The notes under the pieces: generated by a model
What the model was told of the DNA's origin: nothing
Database searches by the model: none
What the model saw: only the letters and a program-made list of their open reading frames with translations
Part shown: positions 7,821 to 14,946 of the stretch, piece after piece
How positions within the stretch are numbered: the stretch's first letter is position 1
Layout: every line of letters begins with the position of its first letter
Made by a program: the position numbers and the translations under genes
Origin: a virus
Strand: one strand, 5' to 3'
Virus record (IMG/VR): IMGVR_UViG_3300031857_000664
Location: 1 to 35,070 of that record
Length of the DNA stretch: 35,070 nt

Positions 7821-8857
7821 TGCTGGGGCGTAGTGCGCTGGCTGCGGCGACGAACACGGGAACCCCTGGCTTCGGGGTGAAGTATTCAAACCCCTCCACC
7901 CTGCCAGGCCTGACGGGTCTGTCGATCGCGTTCTCGCCTGCTGGTGATGCGGTTGCAATCAGCACCTCAGGTACGCCCTATGTCACGGCTTACCCCTGGT
8001 CCGCATCGACAGGCTTTGGTGCCAAGTTCAGCAACCCGGCAACACTGCCAACCGGTTTGGGGAATGGTGTGGCGTTCAGTCCTGCCGGCGACGCTGTTGC
8101 CGTGGCTCATACCACCAGCCCATACGTCACGGCTTACCCGTGGTCGCCATCAGGATTCGGCGCAAAGTATTCGGATCCAGCGACACTGCCAGGGACCAGG
8201 GGCAACGGCATCGCCTTCTCCCCATCAGGTGGAGCGGTGGCGATTGCGCACAACACCACACCCTTTGTTTCGGCCTATCCGTGGTCATCATCTGGATTCG
8301 GAACGAAGTACACGAATCCAGCAACGTTGCCGGCAAACGCCTGTTGGTCAGTCGCATTTTCCCCGAACGGCGCATCGATAGCAGTTGGTCACTCCTCAGG
8401 GTCATTTGTTACCGCCTACCCCTGGTCTGGATCGGCGTTCGGCACCAAGTTCAGCAACCCCGCGACACTTCCCGCAAACCAGGTCAACGGGATCACCTTT
8501 TCCCCCGCAAGCGATGTACTGGCGACCGCACACCCCACGACGCCATTCGTCAGCTTCTATCCCTGGTCCGGCTCTGGCTTTGGCGCGAAGTTCTCCAATC
8601 CATCCACCCTGCCCACAGGCAACAGCAACTCCGTCGCCTTCTCCCCTGATGGCCTATCGGTTGCCGTGGGTCATGCGGTGACGCCGTTTCTGAGCTGCTA
8701 CGCCTGGTCCGGCAGCGGCTTCGGCAGCCGATACGCCAATCCGGCCACCCTCCCGCCCGGCGAGGTCAGCGGCGTTGCGTTCTCCCCATCGGGCAATGCT
8801 TTGGGCCTGGCACACACCGGCTCTCCATACATCACCGTCTACCCGTGGAGTTCATGA
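7820..8857 (+). CDS. Seven-bladed beta-propeller tail protein (WD40-like repeats)
   Basis: The 345-residue product is almost entirely seven repeats of ~47 residues, each with the pattern GFGxKYSNPATLP, then NGVAFSPxGDAVAVAH, then PYVTAYPWS. Seven repeats match a closed seven-bladed propeller. Repeat 5 begins with AFG and repeat 4 has SVAFSPNGASIAVGH, so the units have diverged. No catalytic motif or signal peptide is visible. It starts at the TGATG overlap with the fibre gene and has its own GGGGAGG ribosome site. The location suggests a receptor-binding or capping domain at the fibre. Codon use is less G+C-rich than in the fibre gene, which may point to separate acquisition. Confidence 0.8.
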   Translation: MLGRSALAAATNTGTPGFGVKYSNPSTLPGLTGLSIAFSPAGDAVAISTSGTPYVTAYPWSASTGFGAKFSNPATLPTGLGNGVAFSPAGDAVAVAHTTSPYVTAYPWSPSGFGAKYSDPATLPGTRGNGIAFSPSGGAVAIAHNTTPFVSAYPWSSSGFGTKYTNPATLPANACWSVAFSPNGASIAVGHSSGSFVTAYPWSGSAFGTKFSNPATLPANQVNGITFSPASDVLATAHPTTPFVSFYPWSGSGFGAKFSNPSTLPTGNSNSVAFSPDGLSVAVGHAVTPFLSCYAWSGSGFGSRYANPATLPPGEVSGVAFSPSGNALGLAHTGSPYITVYPWSS

Positions 8858-9096
8858 CCCGCACCGACATCCTGACCCAGGCCCTGGAGGCGCGTGACGC
8901 CGAGCTGCTGAGCTATCAGATCAACATCGACAACTACCGGCTGGCCATCGCCAAGATCCAGGCCGAGCACCCCGATAACCAGGATCTCGCGGCCTTCCGC
9001 GAGGAGCTGGAGATCCGCCTGGCTGAGGAGCTGCGGCAGCAACTCCGCGCCCGCATCATCCGCGACGTGATCGCGGACCAACTCCAAGATCCATGA
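8854..9096 (+). CDS. Small coiled-coil protein
   Basis: The product has 80 residues. It is almost wholly helical and charged (TQALEARDAELLSYQINIDN, then LRQQLRARIIRDVIADQLQ), with heptad spacing suited to a coiled coil. It overlaps both neighbours by 4 bp (ATGA), so translation is coupled to the propeller and to the next gene. A chaperone or assembly factor for the fibre is plausible. The sequence does not prove it. Confidence 0.65.
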   Translation: MTRTDILTQALEARDAELLSYQINIDNYRLAIAKIQAEHPDNQDLAAFREELEIRLAEELRQQLRARIIRDVIADQLQDP

Positions 9097-9800
9097 ACCT
9101 GATCAACCTGACCACCGGCGAATACCCCTTCAGCCTCTGGCAGTTGCGCCGCGACAACCTGAACGTCTCCTTCCCCGCCAATCCCACCGACGAGGACATC
9201 GAGCCGTTCGGCTGCCGGTTCGTTCACCCGTCCGATCAGCCGGCGTTCAACCCCCGCTCTGAGCAGATCGAGGAGCTGCCCCCCGAGCCCGATGCCGATG
9301 GCACCTACCGGCAGCGATGGCAGGTAATCCCCGCCTCGCCCGAGCAGATCGCGGCCTGGGATGCCGCTAACGCCCCGGCGCCGGACTGGGCACGGTTCAA
9401 GGCTGCCCTGCTGGGCGACCCCGCCGCCAACACGGCCCTGGCCCAGGCCCTGCCGGTGGCTCCCAGCGCCGTGCTGGCCCTGCCGGCGGCTCTGATCGCT
9501 GCGGCTGCCGGTGGTGACCCGAGCGACTTCCACGCCGCCTGGCGGGCGCTGCGGGCCGCTGACCTGATCCCCGCCGAGCTGCTCACCACGATCGGCGCCC
9601 TGGCGGTGAGCTGCAACCTGCCCGCGGCGTTCGTCATCGAGCTGACCCGCCCTTTCGCGCAGTCGGTCGGCCAGACCTGGACCGCACCGAACGGCAGTCA
9701 GTGGCAGGTGGTGCAGGCCCGCGACCCGCAGGGTCAGTTCCTGGCGGACGACCCAGCGACCTCGGCACGGGAGAGCCTGGAGTGGGAGCTGGTGGCCTGA
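9093..9800 (+). CDS. Fibre-region protein of unknown function
   Basis: The protein has 235 residues. The N-terminal ~90 residues (LINLTTGEYPFSLWQLRRDN, then YRQRWQVIPASPEQIAAWDA) resemble the short domain often found in phage fibre-assembly proteins, which includes a YRQ-W-V pattern and a following helix. The middle is Ala/Leu-rich and helical. The end (WTAPNGSQWQVVQARD) is beta-like. It closes the virion gene cluster. A tail-fibre assembly role is inferred from context and the N-terminal resemblance. Confidence 0.65.
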   Translation: MNLINLTTGEYPFSLWQLRRDNLNVSFPANPTDEDIEPFGCRFVHPSDQPAFNPRSEQIEELPPEPDADGTYRQRWQVIPASPEQIAAWDAANAPAPDWARFKAALLGDPAANTALAQALPVAPSAVLALPAALIAAAAGGDPSDFHAAWRALRAADLIPAELLTTIGALAVSCNLPAAFVIELTRPFAQSVGQTWTAPNGSQWQVVQARDPQGQFLADDPATSARESLEWELVA

Positions 9801-9810
9801 CGCCACCGGC

Positions 9811-9820
9811 GCGGAAACCT
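9811..9820 (+). promoter_or_regulatory. CGGMAACCT box before the lysis genes
   Basis: GCGGAAACCT lies in a long hairpin closed by CCTGA/TCAGG. An ATG at 9841, 20 nt further, opens a 12-codon frame that overlaps the next gene start at 9867. Confidence 0.45.
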
Positions 9821-9866
9821 CAGGCAACAGTGATCCTGTGATGGCCGCACACAGCCTGGGGAGGTC

Positions 9867-10172
9867 ATGCCGTTCGTGATTCGCGATCGTCGCCGCCCTG
9901 AACCGCCGCCGCCCGTGATGGTGGTGGCGCGGGATCGCCTGATCGGCGGCATCATCACCGGCTTGTTGTCGGTCATCACCGCCGGGGTGATCTACCTGGC
10001 CCGAACCGTGCCGATCAAGTTCGCCCAGATCGACGGCCAGCAGGAGCAGCAGGAGCAGCGCCTGGACCGACTGGACCGCAACGACGAGCGGCAGGTCACG
10101 ATCCTGGAGCAGCACGACAAGCGGCTTGACGGTGTTGACGTTCGCCTCACCCGCATGGAGCCCGGCAAATGA
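9867..10172 (+). CDS. Membrane protein with one TM helix and a coiled coil (lysis region)
   Basis: This 101-residue protein has a basic N-terminus (RDRRRPEPPPP), one membrane helix (about residues 26-46, LIGGIITGLLSVITAGVIYLA) and then a charged coiled coil (QQEQQEQRLDRLDRNDERQV). By the positive-inside rule the coiled coil should face the periplasm, which is the layout of an inner-membrane spanin. A holin accessory is an alternative. It begins the lysis region and overlaps the next gene by ATGA. A GGGGAGG ribosome site precedes it. Confidence 0.65.
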   Translation: MPFVIRDRRRPEPPPPVMVVARDRLIGGIITGLLSVITAGVIYLARTVPIKFAQIDGQQEQQEQRLDRLDRNDERQVTILEQHDKRLDGVDVRLTRMEPGK

Positions 10173-10651
10173 ACCCCACCGAACAGCGCGCCAAGGCCAC
10201 CACCCTTGCGGCCCTGCTGACGCCCGTGGCGGTGGGCCTGATCTACGTGGGGGTGAGCTGCGAGCGTTACAGCCCCGGCGCCGGCAAGTGCGAGAGCCAG
10301 TGGGTGACGGCCCTGGCGATCGGCGGCATGGGCGGAGCCTGGTCCGCCGGCTTCTGGCAGCCGAACCAGGCCCTCCGCGAACGGGATCGGCGCCTGCTGC
10401 AGGGTGAGCCCACGGTGCCAGGCGTTGAGCCGGAGCCCCTGGGCGACCCCCTGCCGGACCCTGACACCATCACCCCGCCGGAACCGCTGGCGCTGGACGA
10501 GCCGGCCTACACCGGCCCCGAGCTGGCGCGGCTGACGGTGGACCAGCTGCGGGCCCTGGCTCGCCAGGCGGGCATCACGGGCCTGTCACACCACGGGCGC
10601 CGGGCTGAGCTGGTGGCCGCCCTGCTGGGCACGCCTCGAGGGCAGGCATGA
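10169..10651 (+). CDS. Two-TM membrane protein with C-terminal SAP/Rho-N-like domain
   Basis: The product has 160 residues. Two hydrophobic segments (about residues 12-29 and 45-63) are separated by a short loop with two cysteines. A proline-rich linker follows, and then a ~35-residue helix-turn-helix pair (LTVDQLRALARQAGITGLSH, ending ELVAALLG) of the SAP/HeH/Rho-N type. A two-TM hairpin in a lysis region suggests a holin-like protein. The added SAP-like domain is unusual and could bind nucleic acid or act as a fold extension. The protein encoded at 24119 has the same membrane-plus-SAP plan. Confidence 0.65.
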   Translation: MNPTEQRAKATTLAALLTPVAVGLIYVGVSCERYSPGAGKCESQWVTALAIGGMGGAWSAGFWQPNQALRERDRRLLQGEPTVPGVEPEPLGDPLPDPDTITPPEPLALDEPAYTGPELARLTVDQLRALARQAGITGLSHHGRRAELVAALLGTPRGQA

Positions 10652-10767
10652 ACGACCTGCAGCAGATCACGGCCTTGATCGCCGCCACCCGTATCGCCCT
10701 GGCGATCACCACCCTGGCCCTGCTGGTGGTCGGCGCCCGGGTGATGTGGGACCGGATCCTCGGCTGA
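10648..10767 (+). CDS. 39-residue single-TM protein (lysis region)
   Basis: This short frame starts in an ATGA overlap with the previous gene. It encodes NDLQQITALIAATRIALA, then TLALLVVGARVMWDRILG, essentially one membrane helix with a short basic end. Its coupling to two other membrane proteins and the nearby endolysin suggests a holin, antiholin or holin partner. Its stop is directly followed by the stop of the convergent gene (TGATCA). Confidence 0.55.
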   Translation: MNDLQQITALIAATRIALAITTLALLVVGARVMWDRILG

Positions 10768-11085
10768 TCAGTCCCCAGTCGGCAGGCCCAGCCGCTGGAG
10801 GTGTTCGCGGTAGCTCTGCAGGATCTCAGCCTGGTGCGGCATCAGATCGTCGGGCTCGGTCTCGGCGCTGGCCCAGATCGCCAGCTGCGCCCCGGGAACC
10901 GTCCGGTAGATGGGTTCGGCAGCATCCGGATCCGGTGCCGCCTGCAGGCCGATCACGCCGTGCAGGGTGCACGGGGCGTTGATCATCGACCCACCTGGCA
11001 GCAGCTCGAACTGGCAGCCCCAGATGGTGTCCTGGTCCACCGCGAACACCGAGGGCTGACCCCAGGCCAAGCAAACGGGGATCAT
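10768..11085 (-). CDS. Hypothetical protein (antisense in the lysis region)
   Basis: The frame encodes 105 residues from the ATG at 11085. I chose this start because a CTGGCAACCT box lies 20 nt upstream, the same distance as in other genes here. The sequence has globular character (WGQPSVFAVDQDTIWGCQFE, then HQAEILQSYREHLQRLGLP). It is on the strand opposite the lysis genes and converges with the 39-residue protein. I do not recognise the family. Confidence 0.5.
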   Translation of the reverse strand: MIPVCLAWGQPSVFAVDQDTIWGCQFELLPGGSMINAPCTLHGVIGLQAAPDPDAAEPIYRTVPGAQLAIWASAETEPDDLMPHQAEILQSYREHLQRLGLPTGD

Positions 11086-11105
11086 CGGCGGAGGGCGATT
11101 GCCTG

Positions 11106-11115
11106 AGGTTGCCAG
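11106..11115 (-). promoter_or_regulatory. CGGMAACCT box, 20 nt before the start at 11085
   Basis: The minus-strand sequence is CTGGCAACCT, a variant of the common box. Confidence 0.4.
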
Positions 11116-11144
11116 CGGAAAGGTGAGCCAGTGACCCGCCACCT

Positions 11145-11927
11145 GTGGCCAGAAGCCGGATCGAGCTGTTCAAGTACGCCGAGCACACCATCCCCACCAG
11201 CACCCACCACCGGGCGTACTGGGAGGCGCTGGATGCAGCCCTGCCCGAGGAGTTGCGGGCCCGGATCGAGCCCGGGGGCGACCTGCGAGGGCTGTGGGAG
11301 GCGGAGCCCGGGGAGATGCGTCCGAAGCCGGCCAAGCCGGCGGCGAAGCCCGCGACCCCGGCCCCTGCGGTGACGGAGTGGCGGACGGCGGTGCAGGCCC
11401 TGAACCTCAGCCAGCCTGATGCCGTGACCTGCCAGGCGGCGTGCATCGGCATGGCGGCGGGGGATCGGGACATCGCCGGTATCCGGCGCAAGCTGACCGC
11501 GATCGGCACGGCCGGAGACCCGGCGGTGATGGGACGGGTGATCAAGGGCTACGGAGTGCCCTACCGGTACGAGGGCAATGCCTGCCTGGCGGAGGTGCGC
11601 GAGTGGCTGAAGGCCGGAGAGCTGCTGATCACCCACGGCTGGTTCACACGCAGCGGGCATGTGATCTGCCTAGACGGCCTGCGGAAGGTGCCGCGATCAA
11701 CCACCCGCTACGACGTCAACGTCAAAGATCCCTGGTCGGAGTTCGACGGACCGACCTGGAGCTACCCAGGCACCAGCCGGTTCTATGACGGGTTCTACAG
11801 CGAGACCATCATCTACGCCGCGTGCGTTGCCGGGGCCAGCCGGGACGATGCGGCGCGGATCTACCGGGCCGGCAAGGTGGATCCCAACCAGCGCGGGATG
11901 TGGGTCCACCGCTTCCCGCCCCGCTGA
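11145..11927 (+). CDS. C39-like cysteine peptidase, probable endolysin
   Basis: The product has 260 residues. After a ~75-residue N-terminal part with a Lys-Pro-Ala linker (KPAKPAAKPATPAPA), a papain-like peptidase domain begins. The candidate catalytic Cys is in DAVTCQAAC (Cys96), the His in SGHVICLDG (His172) and the Asp/Asn position in VKDPW (about 195). This is the arrangement of the C39-type fold. It would cut peptide cross-links in the cell wall. Its position after three membrane proteins supports an endolysin role. No signal peptide is visible, so export would depend on a holin. The start is a GTG. A better-spaced ribosome site (AAGGTGAG) belongs to another frame, so the start is uncertain. 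Confidence 0.7.
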   Translation: MARSRIELFKYAEHTIPTSTHHRAYWEALDAALPEELRARIEPGGDLRGLWEAEPGEMRPKPAKPAAKPATPAPAVTEWRTAVQALNLSQPDAVTCQAACIGMAAGDRDIAGIRRKLTAIGTAGDPAVMGRVIKGYGVPYRYEGNACLAEVREWLKAGELLITHGWFTRSGHVICLDGLRKVPRSTTRYDVNVKDPWSEFDGPTWSYPGTSRFYDGFYSETIIYAACVAGASRDDAARIYRAGKVDPNQRGMWVHRFPPR

Positions 11928-12137
11928 TCACACCCCCGGATCCGGCACCATGTCCGGCCCCCGCTCCGGCTTGCCGAGGGACGGGTGGTGCGTCAGGCCG
12001 TGGCCCTGGCTGGCCTCGAAGGCATCGATCACGCTGGCCGCCTGGGTGCCGCTGGCGCACTCGACACAGACGCCGCCGGAGCAGACCCTCCAGATGGGCT
12101 GCCCATCCCTGATGACGATCTCCCGGGTGATGGTCAT
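11928..12137 (-). CDS. Small hypothetical protein with N-terminal beta-hairpin and two Cys
   Basis: The 69-residue frame starts at 12137, 20 nt downstream of an ACGGCAACCT box. It reads TITREIVIRDGQPIWRVCSG, then VCVECASGTQAASVIDAF. A strand-strand-helix pattern with closely spaced cysteines (C-x4-C-x2-C) is visible. Its stop adjoins the endolysin stop as TGATCA. No family was recognised. Confidence 0.5.
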   Translation of the reverse strand: MTITREIVIRDGQPIWRVCSGGVCVECASGTQAASVIDAFEASQGHGLTHHPSLGKPERGPDMVPDPGV

Positions 12138-12157
12138 GGCGGCGGCGCTGGTGCCGC

Positions 12158-12167
12158 AGGTTGCCGT
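12158..12167 (-). promoter_or_regulatory. CGGMAACCT box, 20 nt before the start at 12137
   Basis: The minus-strand sequence is ACGGCAACCT in the intergenic gap between two leftward genes. Confidence 0.45.
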
Positions 12168-12664
12168 TAGTTCTTAGAACCCTTCTTCCGGCGAGCGCTG
12201 CTGGCAATCCGGATCAGGTCACCCTGCGGGTCCTTGGATCCTTTCAGGAACCCCCGGCGCTGCATCTCCTCCCTGACCTTCTTGTCGCTGTTGAACTTGC
12301 TCCTGCCCTTGCCGGTCTTGATCTGCCAGTAGGCCGCCTCAGCGGCGTTGTGGCGCCTGGGGGATCCCACGATCTTGTTCGCGGGCTCTGATGCCTTGCG
12401 GCGTGCAGCAGCGCCAGCTCGTGCCGCGTTGGCGGCCTTGAGCAGTTTCTGGGGGATCGGCGGGGGCAGCCCCGGCTTGCTGCTGGCCTTCGCCTTCGAC
12501 GGGATCGGCTTAGTGCTGGCCTTTCCCTTGGCCGGCACAGGCTTGGCGCTGGGTTTCGGCTTGGCCCTACCAGTCGCAGGCTTGGCCTTGCCGCTGCCAC
12601 CCTTGCCGCTGCCCCCACCGGAGGCAAACCGCCCGCGTGCGTCCCTGCGGTATGTGCGTGCCAT
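12167..12664 (-). CDS. Basic Lys/Ala/Pro-rich protein
   Basis: The product has 165 residues. The N-terminus (ARTYRRDARGRFASGGGSG) is a motif often seen in small phage proteins. It is followed by a low-complexity stretch of K, A, P and S (residues ~22-70) similar in composition to histone-like C-terminal tails, and then a helical basic part ending RRKKGSKN. High positive charge points to nucleic-acid binding. It is the gene immediately downstream of the integrase, with a CCGGCAACCT box in the 31-nt gap, so it may be co-expressed with it. Confidence 0.55.
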   Translation of the reverse strand: MARTYRRDARGRFASGGGSGKGGSGKAKPATGRAKPKPSAKPVPAKGKASTKPIPSKAKASSKPGLPPPIPQKLLKAANAARAGAAARRKASEPANKIVGSPRRHNAAEAAYWQIKTGKGRSKFNSDKKVREEMQRRGFLKGSKDPQGDLIRIASSARRKKGSKN

Positions 12665-12685
12665 CTGCTGCCATGCCTGTCACTC

Positions 12686-12695
12686 AGGTTGCCGG
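12686..12695 (-). promoter_or_regulatory. CGGMAACCT box, 21 nt before the start at 12664
   Basis: The minus-strand sequence is CCGGCAACCT, which directly follows the integrase stop codon. Confidence 0.45.
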
Positions 12696-13916
12696 TCACC
12701 CCTGCCGCTCCCTGGCCAGCCGGCTCGCCTTCGCCATCAGGTCTGGGAGCGCCAGCCTGCGGCCATAGGTGGCCACGTGGGTAGCTGGGCTGTGACCCAT
12801 CAGCTCGGCAGCCTCCCGGTAGTTCAGACCGATCTCTGCCAGGCGGATGGCGAACGCATGACGCGGGGCGTAGGAGCTGAGCCCCTCGGGCATGAGCAGC
12901 CGGCCCAGCTGCTGTGTCAACGACTGCCCCGGCGAGCGGTGGCGCAGCAGGCCAGGCGGCAGGCCGTGGCGGTGCCAGCGGTCCAGCAGGCCGTGGCAGT
13001 CCGCAGGCCAGCCCGCAGGCGGCACGGCGGGGACGGTGCGGGCGCCGGAGGTGCCCCTGCTGCTGCGCTTGCTGCGGGTGACGGTGGCGACGAGGGTGCC
13101 GTCCTGCTGCTGCAGTTCCAGGCCCTGTAGCTCGACCGGTCGCAGGCCGAACACCACGATCAGGTCCCAGGCGAGGAGGTCGCTGGCGGTGAGCTGACGG
13201 CTCGCGGTGATCCGCTCGCGCAGGGTGGCGATCTCGGCGTCGGTCATGGCCCGGGCCCCAGCGGGGTGCGCGGCGGCCTTGCCGTTGCCCCGCATGGCGG
13301 CCACCACCTCCGGCCAGGGCCAGCCGGCATGACGCCAGAGGGCGCGGGCTCGATCGTGGGCCATCTGCCGGGCGCGGGAGTTGGGCGGCCAGCGGCGCAG
13401 CAGACGGGCCAGCATCGCCGGGGTGGGCTCCCCCGGGGTCTCACCCGCGGTGGCCACCACGGCGCTCAGGTACGGGGCCCAGGTGCGGTCCCACGTCCCC
13501 TGGGTCATGCGCTCGCCCACCAGCTGGTCGCGCAGGCCGGCGATCAGCCGCTCGAGGTTGGCGGGGCTGGCTGGGTCGGTGGTGCCCTCGGGCCGGGCGT
13601 CGTCGGGGCCGGGCCAGGTGAAGGTGCCGGCCATCACGCGATCGAACACGTCGCACGCTTCCGCCAGGGCGGACGTGATGGTGGCGGGCCCCGGTGGTGC
13701 CCTCAGGATCAGCGACCTGGCGCGGGTGGAGGTGGCAGTCTCACCCGGCCGTGGCGGGAGCTCAGTGCTAGTGACCCGCAGCCGATCGCGGTTCAACTGG
13801 ATGAACCAGCCCTGCCGGCCTTGACGGTGCGCACGGAAGCCGGCCGAGAGGGTGAGCAGCCACGGCGGGGAGGGCACGCGTAAACCGGGCGTAAACGGAG
13901 GGCGATTCTGGGCCAT
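12696..13916 (-). CDS. int: Tyrosine-family site-specific integrase
   Basis: The protein has 406 residues if it starts at 13916. The frame is open to 14033, but that extension enters the attP core, so the internal ATG is preferred. The C-terminal catalytic domain is clear. The first Arg is in VVFGLRPVEL, and the second Arg with His is in SSYAPRHAFAIRLAEIGLNY. The final His is in ELMGHSP, and the nucleophile Tyr is in ATYGR. The N-terminal ~250 residues include a core-binding-type helical region (ATITSALAEACDVFDRVMAG). It would recombine attP (13878-14126), which lies just upstream of the gene, with a host tRNA-Val gene. Confidence 0.9.
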   Translation of the reverse strand: MAQNRPPFTPGLRVPSPPWLLTLSAGFRAHRQGRQGWFIQLNRDRLRVTSTELPPRPGETATSTRARSLILRAPPGPATITSALAEACDVFDRVMAGTFTWPGPDDARPEGTTDPASPANLERLIAGLRDQLVGERMTQGTWDRTWAPYLSAVVATAGETPGEPTPAMLARLLRRWPPNSRARQMAHDRARALWRHAGWPWPEVVAAMRGNGKAAAHPAGARAMTDAEIATLRERITASRQLTASDLLAWDLIVVFGLRPVELQGLELQQQDGTLVATVTRSKRSSRGTSGARTVPAVPPAGWPADCHGLLDRWHRHGLPPGLLRHRSPGQSLTQQLGRLLMPEGLSSYAPRHAFAIRLAEIGLNYREAAELMGHSPATHVATYGRRLALPDLMAKASRLARERQG

Positions 13917-13920
13917 TAGG

Positions 13921-13950
13921 GGCCCATCGGTACCCATCGGCACCCATCGG
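13921..13950. repeat. Three tandem 10-bp repeats (NNCCCATCGG)
   Basis: The copies are GGCCCATCGG, TACCCATCGG and CACCCATCGG, directly in tandem between the left arm sites and the attP core, just upstream of the integrase start. They may bind an accessory recombination factor or a repressor of int. Confidence 0.65.
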
Positions 13951-14004
13951 AGGGAGGGGCAGAAACCAGGCCAGAACTGGCTCAGGGACTGCGGTGGAAG
14001 GGAT

Positions 14005-14050
14005 GCGCGATGCCGGGTTCGAACCAGCGACATCCTGCTTGTAAGGCGGG
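14005..14050 (-). other. attP core: 3' half of a tRNA-Val(UAC)
   Basis: On the minus strand the sequence shows a 3' anticodon arm with loop CTTACAA (anticodon UAC), then variable loop ATGTC, then a T-arm GCTGG-TTCGAAC-CCGGC, then the acceptor strand ATCGCGC. The 5' half (acceptor and D-arm) is absent, so it is not a tRNA gene. The 5' side of the anticodon stem has one mismatch (CCCGC opposite GCAGG), which suggests that identity to the host tRNA begins near the loop. Confidence 0.75.
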
Positions 14051-14160
14051 CCGCCGCCGCCGGAATCCCCGGCCGGCCGTGGGTTCTCGTGGATGCCCAG
14101 GGCGGGCGCGTAAGCCTGGCGTAAACGCCAGGCGCTGCCGGTGGGCAGGCGGTCGGTCAC

Positions 14161-14186
14161 AAGAAAGCCCCGGCGGCAACCGGGGC
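14161..14186 (-). terminator. Rho-independent terminator of the leftward operon
   Basis: On the minus strand the stem is GCCCCGG/CCGGGGC, followed by TTTCTT. It begins 3 nt after the stop of the last gene of the 18366-14189 operon. Confidence 0.75.
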
Positions 14187-14188
14187 GA

Positions 14189-14392
14189 TCACGTGGCCTT
14201 GCGCCGCCGCTGCATCCTCCGCCTGGCCTCCTCCCGCCCCTCGGGGCTGGCCTTCCAGCAGATGCTGCACAGGGGCGCCGTGCGCAGGGAGCGGACCTTG
14301 CGGCCGCAGGAGGGGCAGAGGGGCAGGGCAGGCAAAAGGCCCGCCTTCCTGAGACGGAAGCGGGCCGCGCGGTCGCGGGAGGGGTCGGACAC
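14189..14392 (-). CDS. Small zinc-ribbon-like protein
   Basis: The product has about 67 residues and two Cys pairs (LCPSCGRK and LCSICWKASPEG), typical of a zinc ribbon, followed by a very basic tail (RRRMQRRRKAT). The GTG start at 14392 is chosen because it follows the preceding stop by 1 nt. A TTG at 14404 would add four residues. It is the last gene of the leftward operon. Nucleic-acid binding is likely, but no exact role can be given. Confidence 0.55.
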   Translation of the reverse strand: MSDPSRDRAARFRLRKAGLLPALPLCPSCGRKVRSLRTAPLCSICWKASPEGREEARRRMQRRRKAT

Positions 14393-14393
14393 G

Positions 14394-14582
14394 TCAGCTC
14401 TCAACGAAACCCAGCAGCTCGCGCAGTTGCGCGTTGACGTGGTTGAGGCTGCCGGCGTGCGTCCAGTCGATGCCAGGCGTTTCAGGCTCGGGCATGCCCT
14501 CGATCATGTCGCGGAGGCTTTCGATCAGGGCCATCGCTTCGGCGTGGGCCTCGGCGTAGGCGTCGGTTGCGGTGCGGGCCAT
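14394..14582 (-). CDS. Small acidic hypothetical protein
   Basis: The 62-residue product starts with ATG at 14582, directly after the leader CGCACCACCACC and without a Shine-Dalgarno. It is helical (DAYAEAHAEAMALIESLRDM) with a second helix at the C-terminus (NHVNAQLRELLGF). The leader closely matches that of the neighbouring gene 14633-14842. No family was recognised. Confidence 0.55.
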   Translation of the reverse strand: MARTATDAYAEAHAEAMALIESLRDMIEGMPEPETPGIDWTHAGSLNHVNAQLRELLGFVES

Positions 14583-14632
14583 GGTGGTGGTGCGGTGGGA
14601 TGCCGGGATGAGGCTCCCGGCGGGCCGTGGGC

Positions 14633-14842
14633 TCAGGCTCTGACCGGCTGGTAGGTGGCCATGAACTCGGCGAAGCCGGGTTCCTCGGGCAGGGGGTAGC
14701 CCTCGTCTTCCCAATCAGAAGCGGTGATGCAATCGGGCGATGCCCAGCCGTAGTCGGGATCGAACTCCCAACCTGCAGCAGTGCGGGACTCGTCGATGTG
14801 TGCGGCCAGCTCGCGGTAGGCGGCGTAGATGGATCCGGTCAT
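14633..14842 (-). CDS. Small acidic hypothetical protein
   Basis: The 69-residue product starts at 14842 after CCGCACCACCACC. It is acidic and aromatic-rich (AAGWEFDPDYGWASPDCITA, then DWEDEGYPLPEEPGF). Small acidic phage proteins often inhibit or mimic nucleic acid, but there is no direct evidence here. The leader ending in CCACCGCACCACCACC is shared with the next gene of the operon. Confidence 0.55.
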   Translation of the reverse strand: MTGSIYAAYRELAAHIDESRTAAGWEFDPDYGWASPDCITASDWEDEGYPLPEEPGFAEFMATYQPVRA

Positions 14843-14946
14843 GGTGGTGGTGCGGTGGGGTGCGGGATTGGCGACTACCTGCCAGGCTCCCGCGGGCCAG
14901 GGGGCATGCCCCGTGAGCGGCTTGGGTGCCGCCCCATGACCACACA

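Larger units (their letters stand above)
13878..14126. other. attP region with arm-type repeats on both sides
   Basis: Two copies of GCGTAAAC spaced 11 bp apart lie at 13878 and 13889. On the other side of the core two more copies with the same 11-bp spacing lie at 14108 (GCGTAAGC) and 14119. The core at 14005-14050 is a tRNA 3' half. Arm sites flanking a core next to int is the architecture of a lambda-type attP. Confidence 0.7.

Noticed and set aside
14001-14050. Functional tRNA gene
   Set aside because: Only the 3' half is present. The D-arm and 5' acceptor strand are missing.
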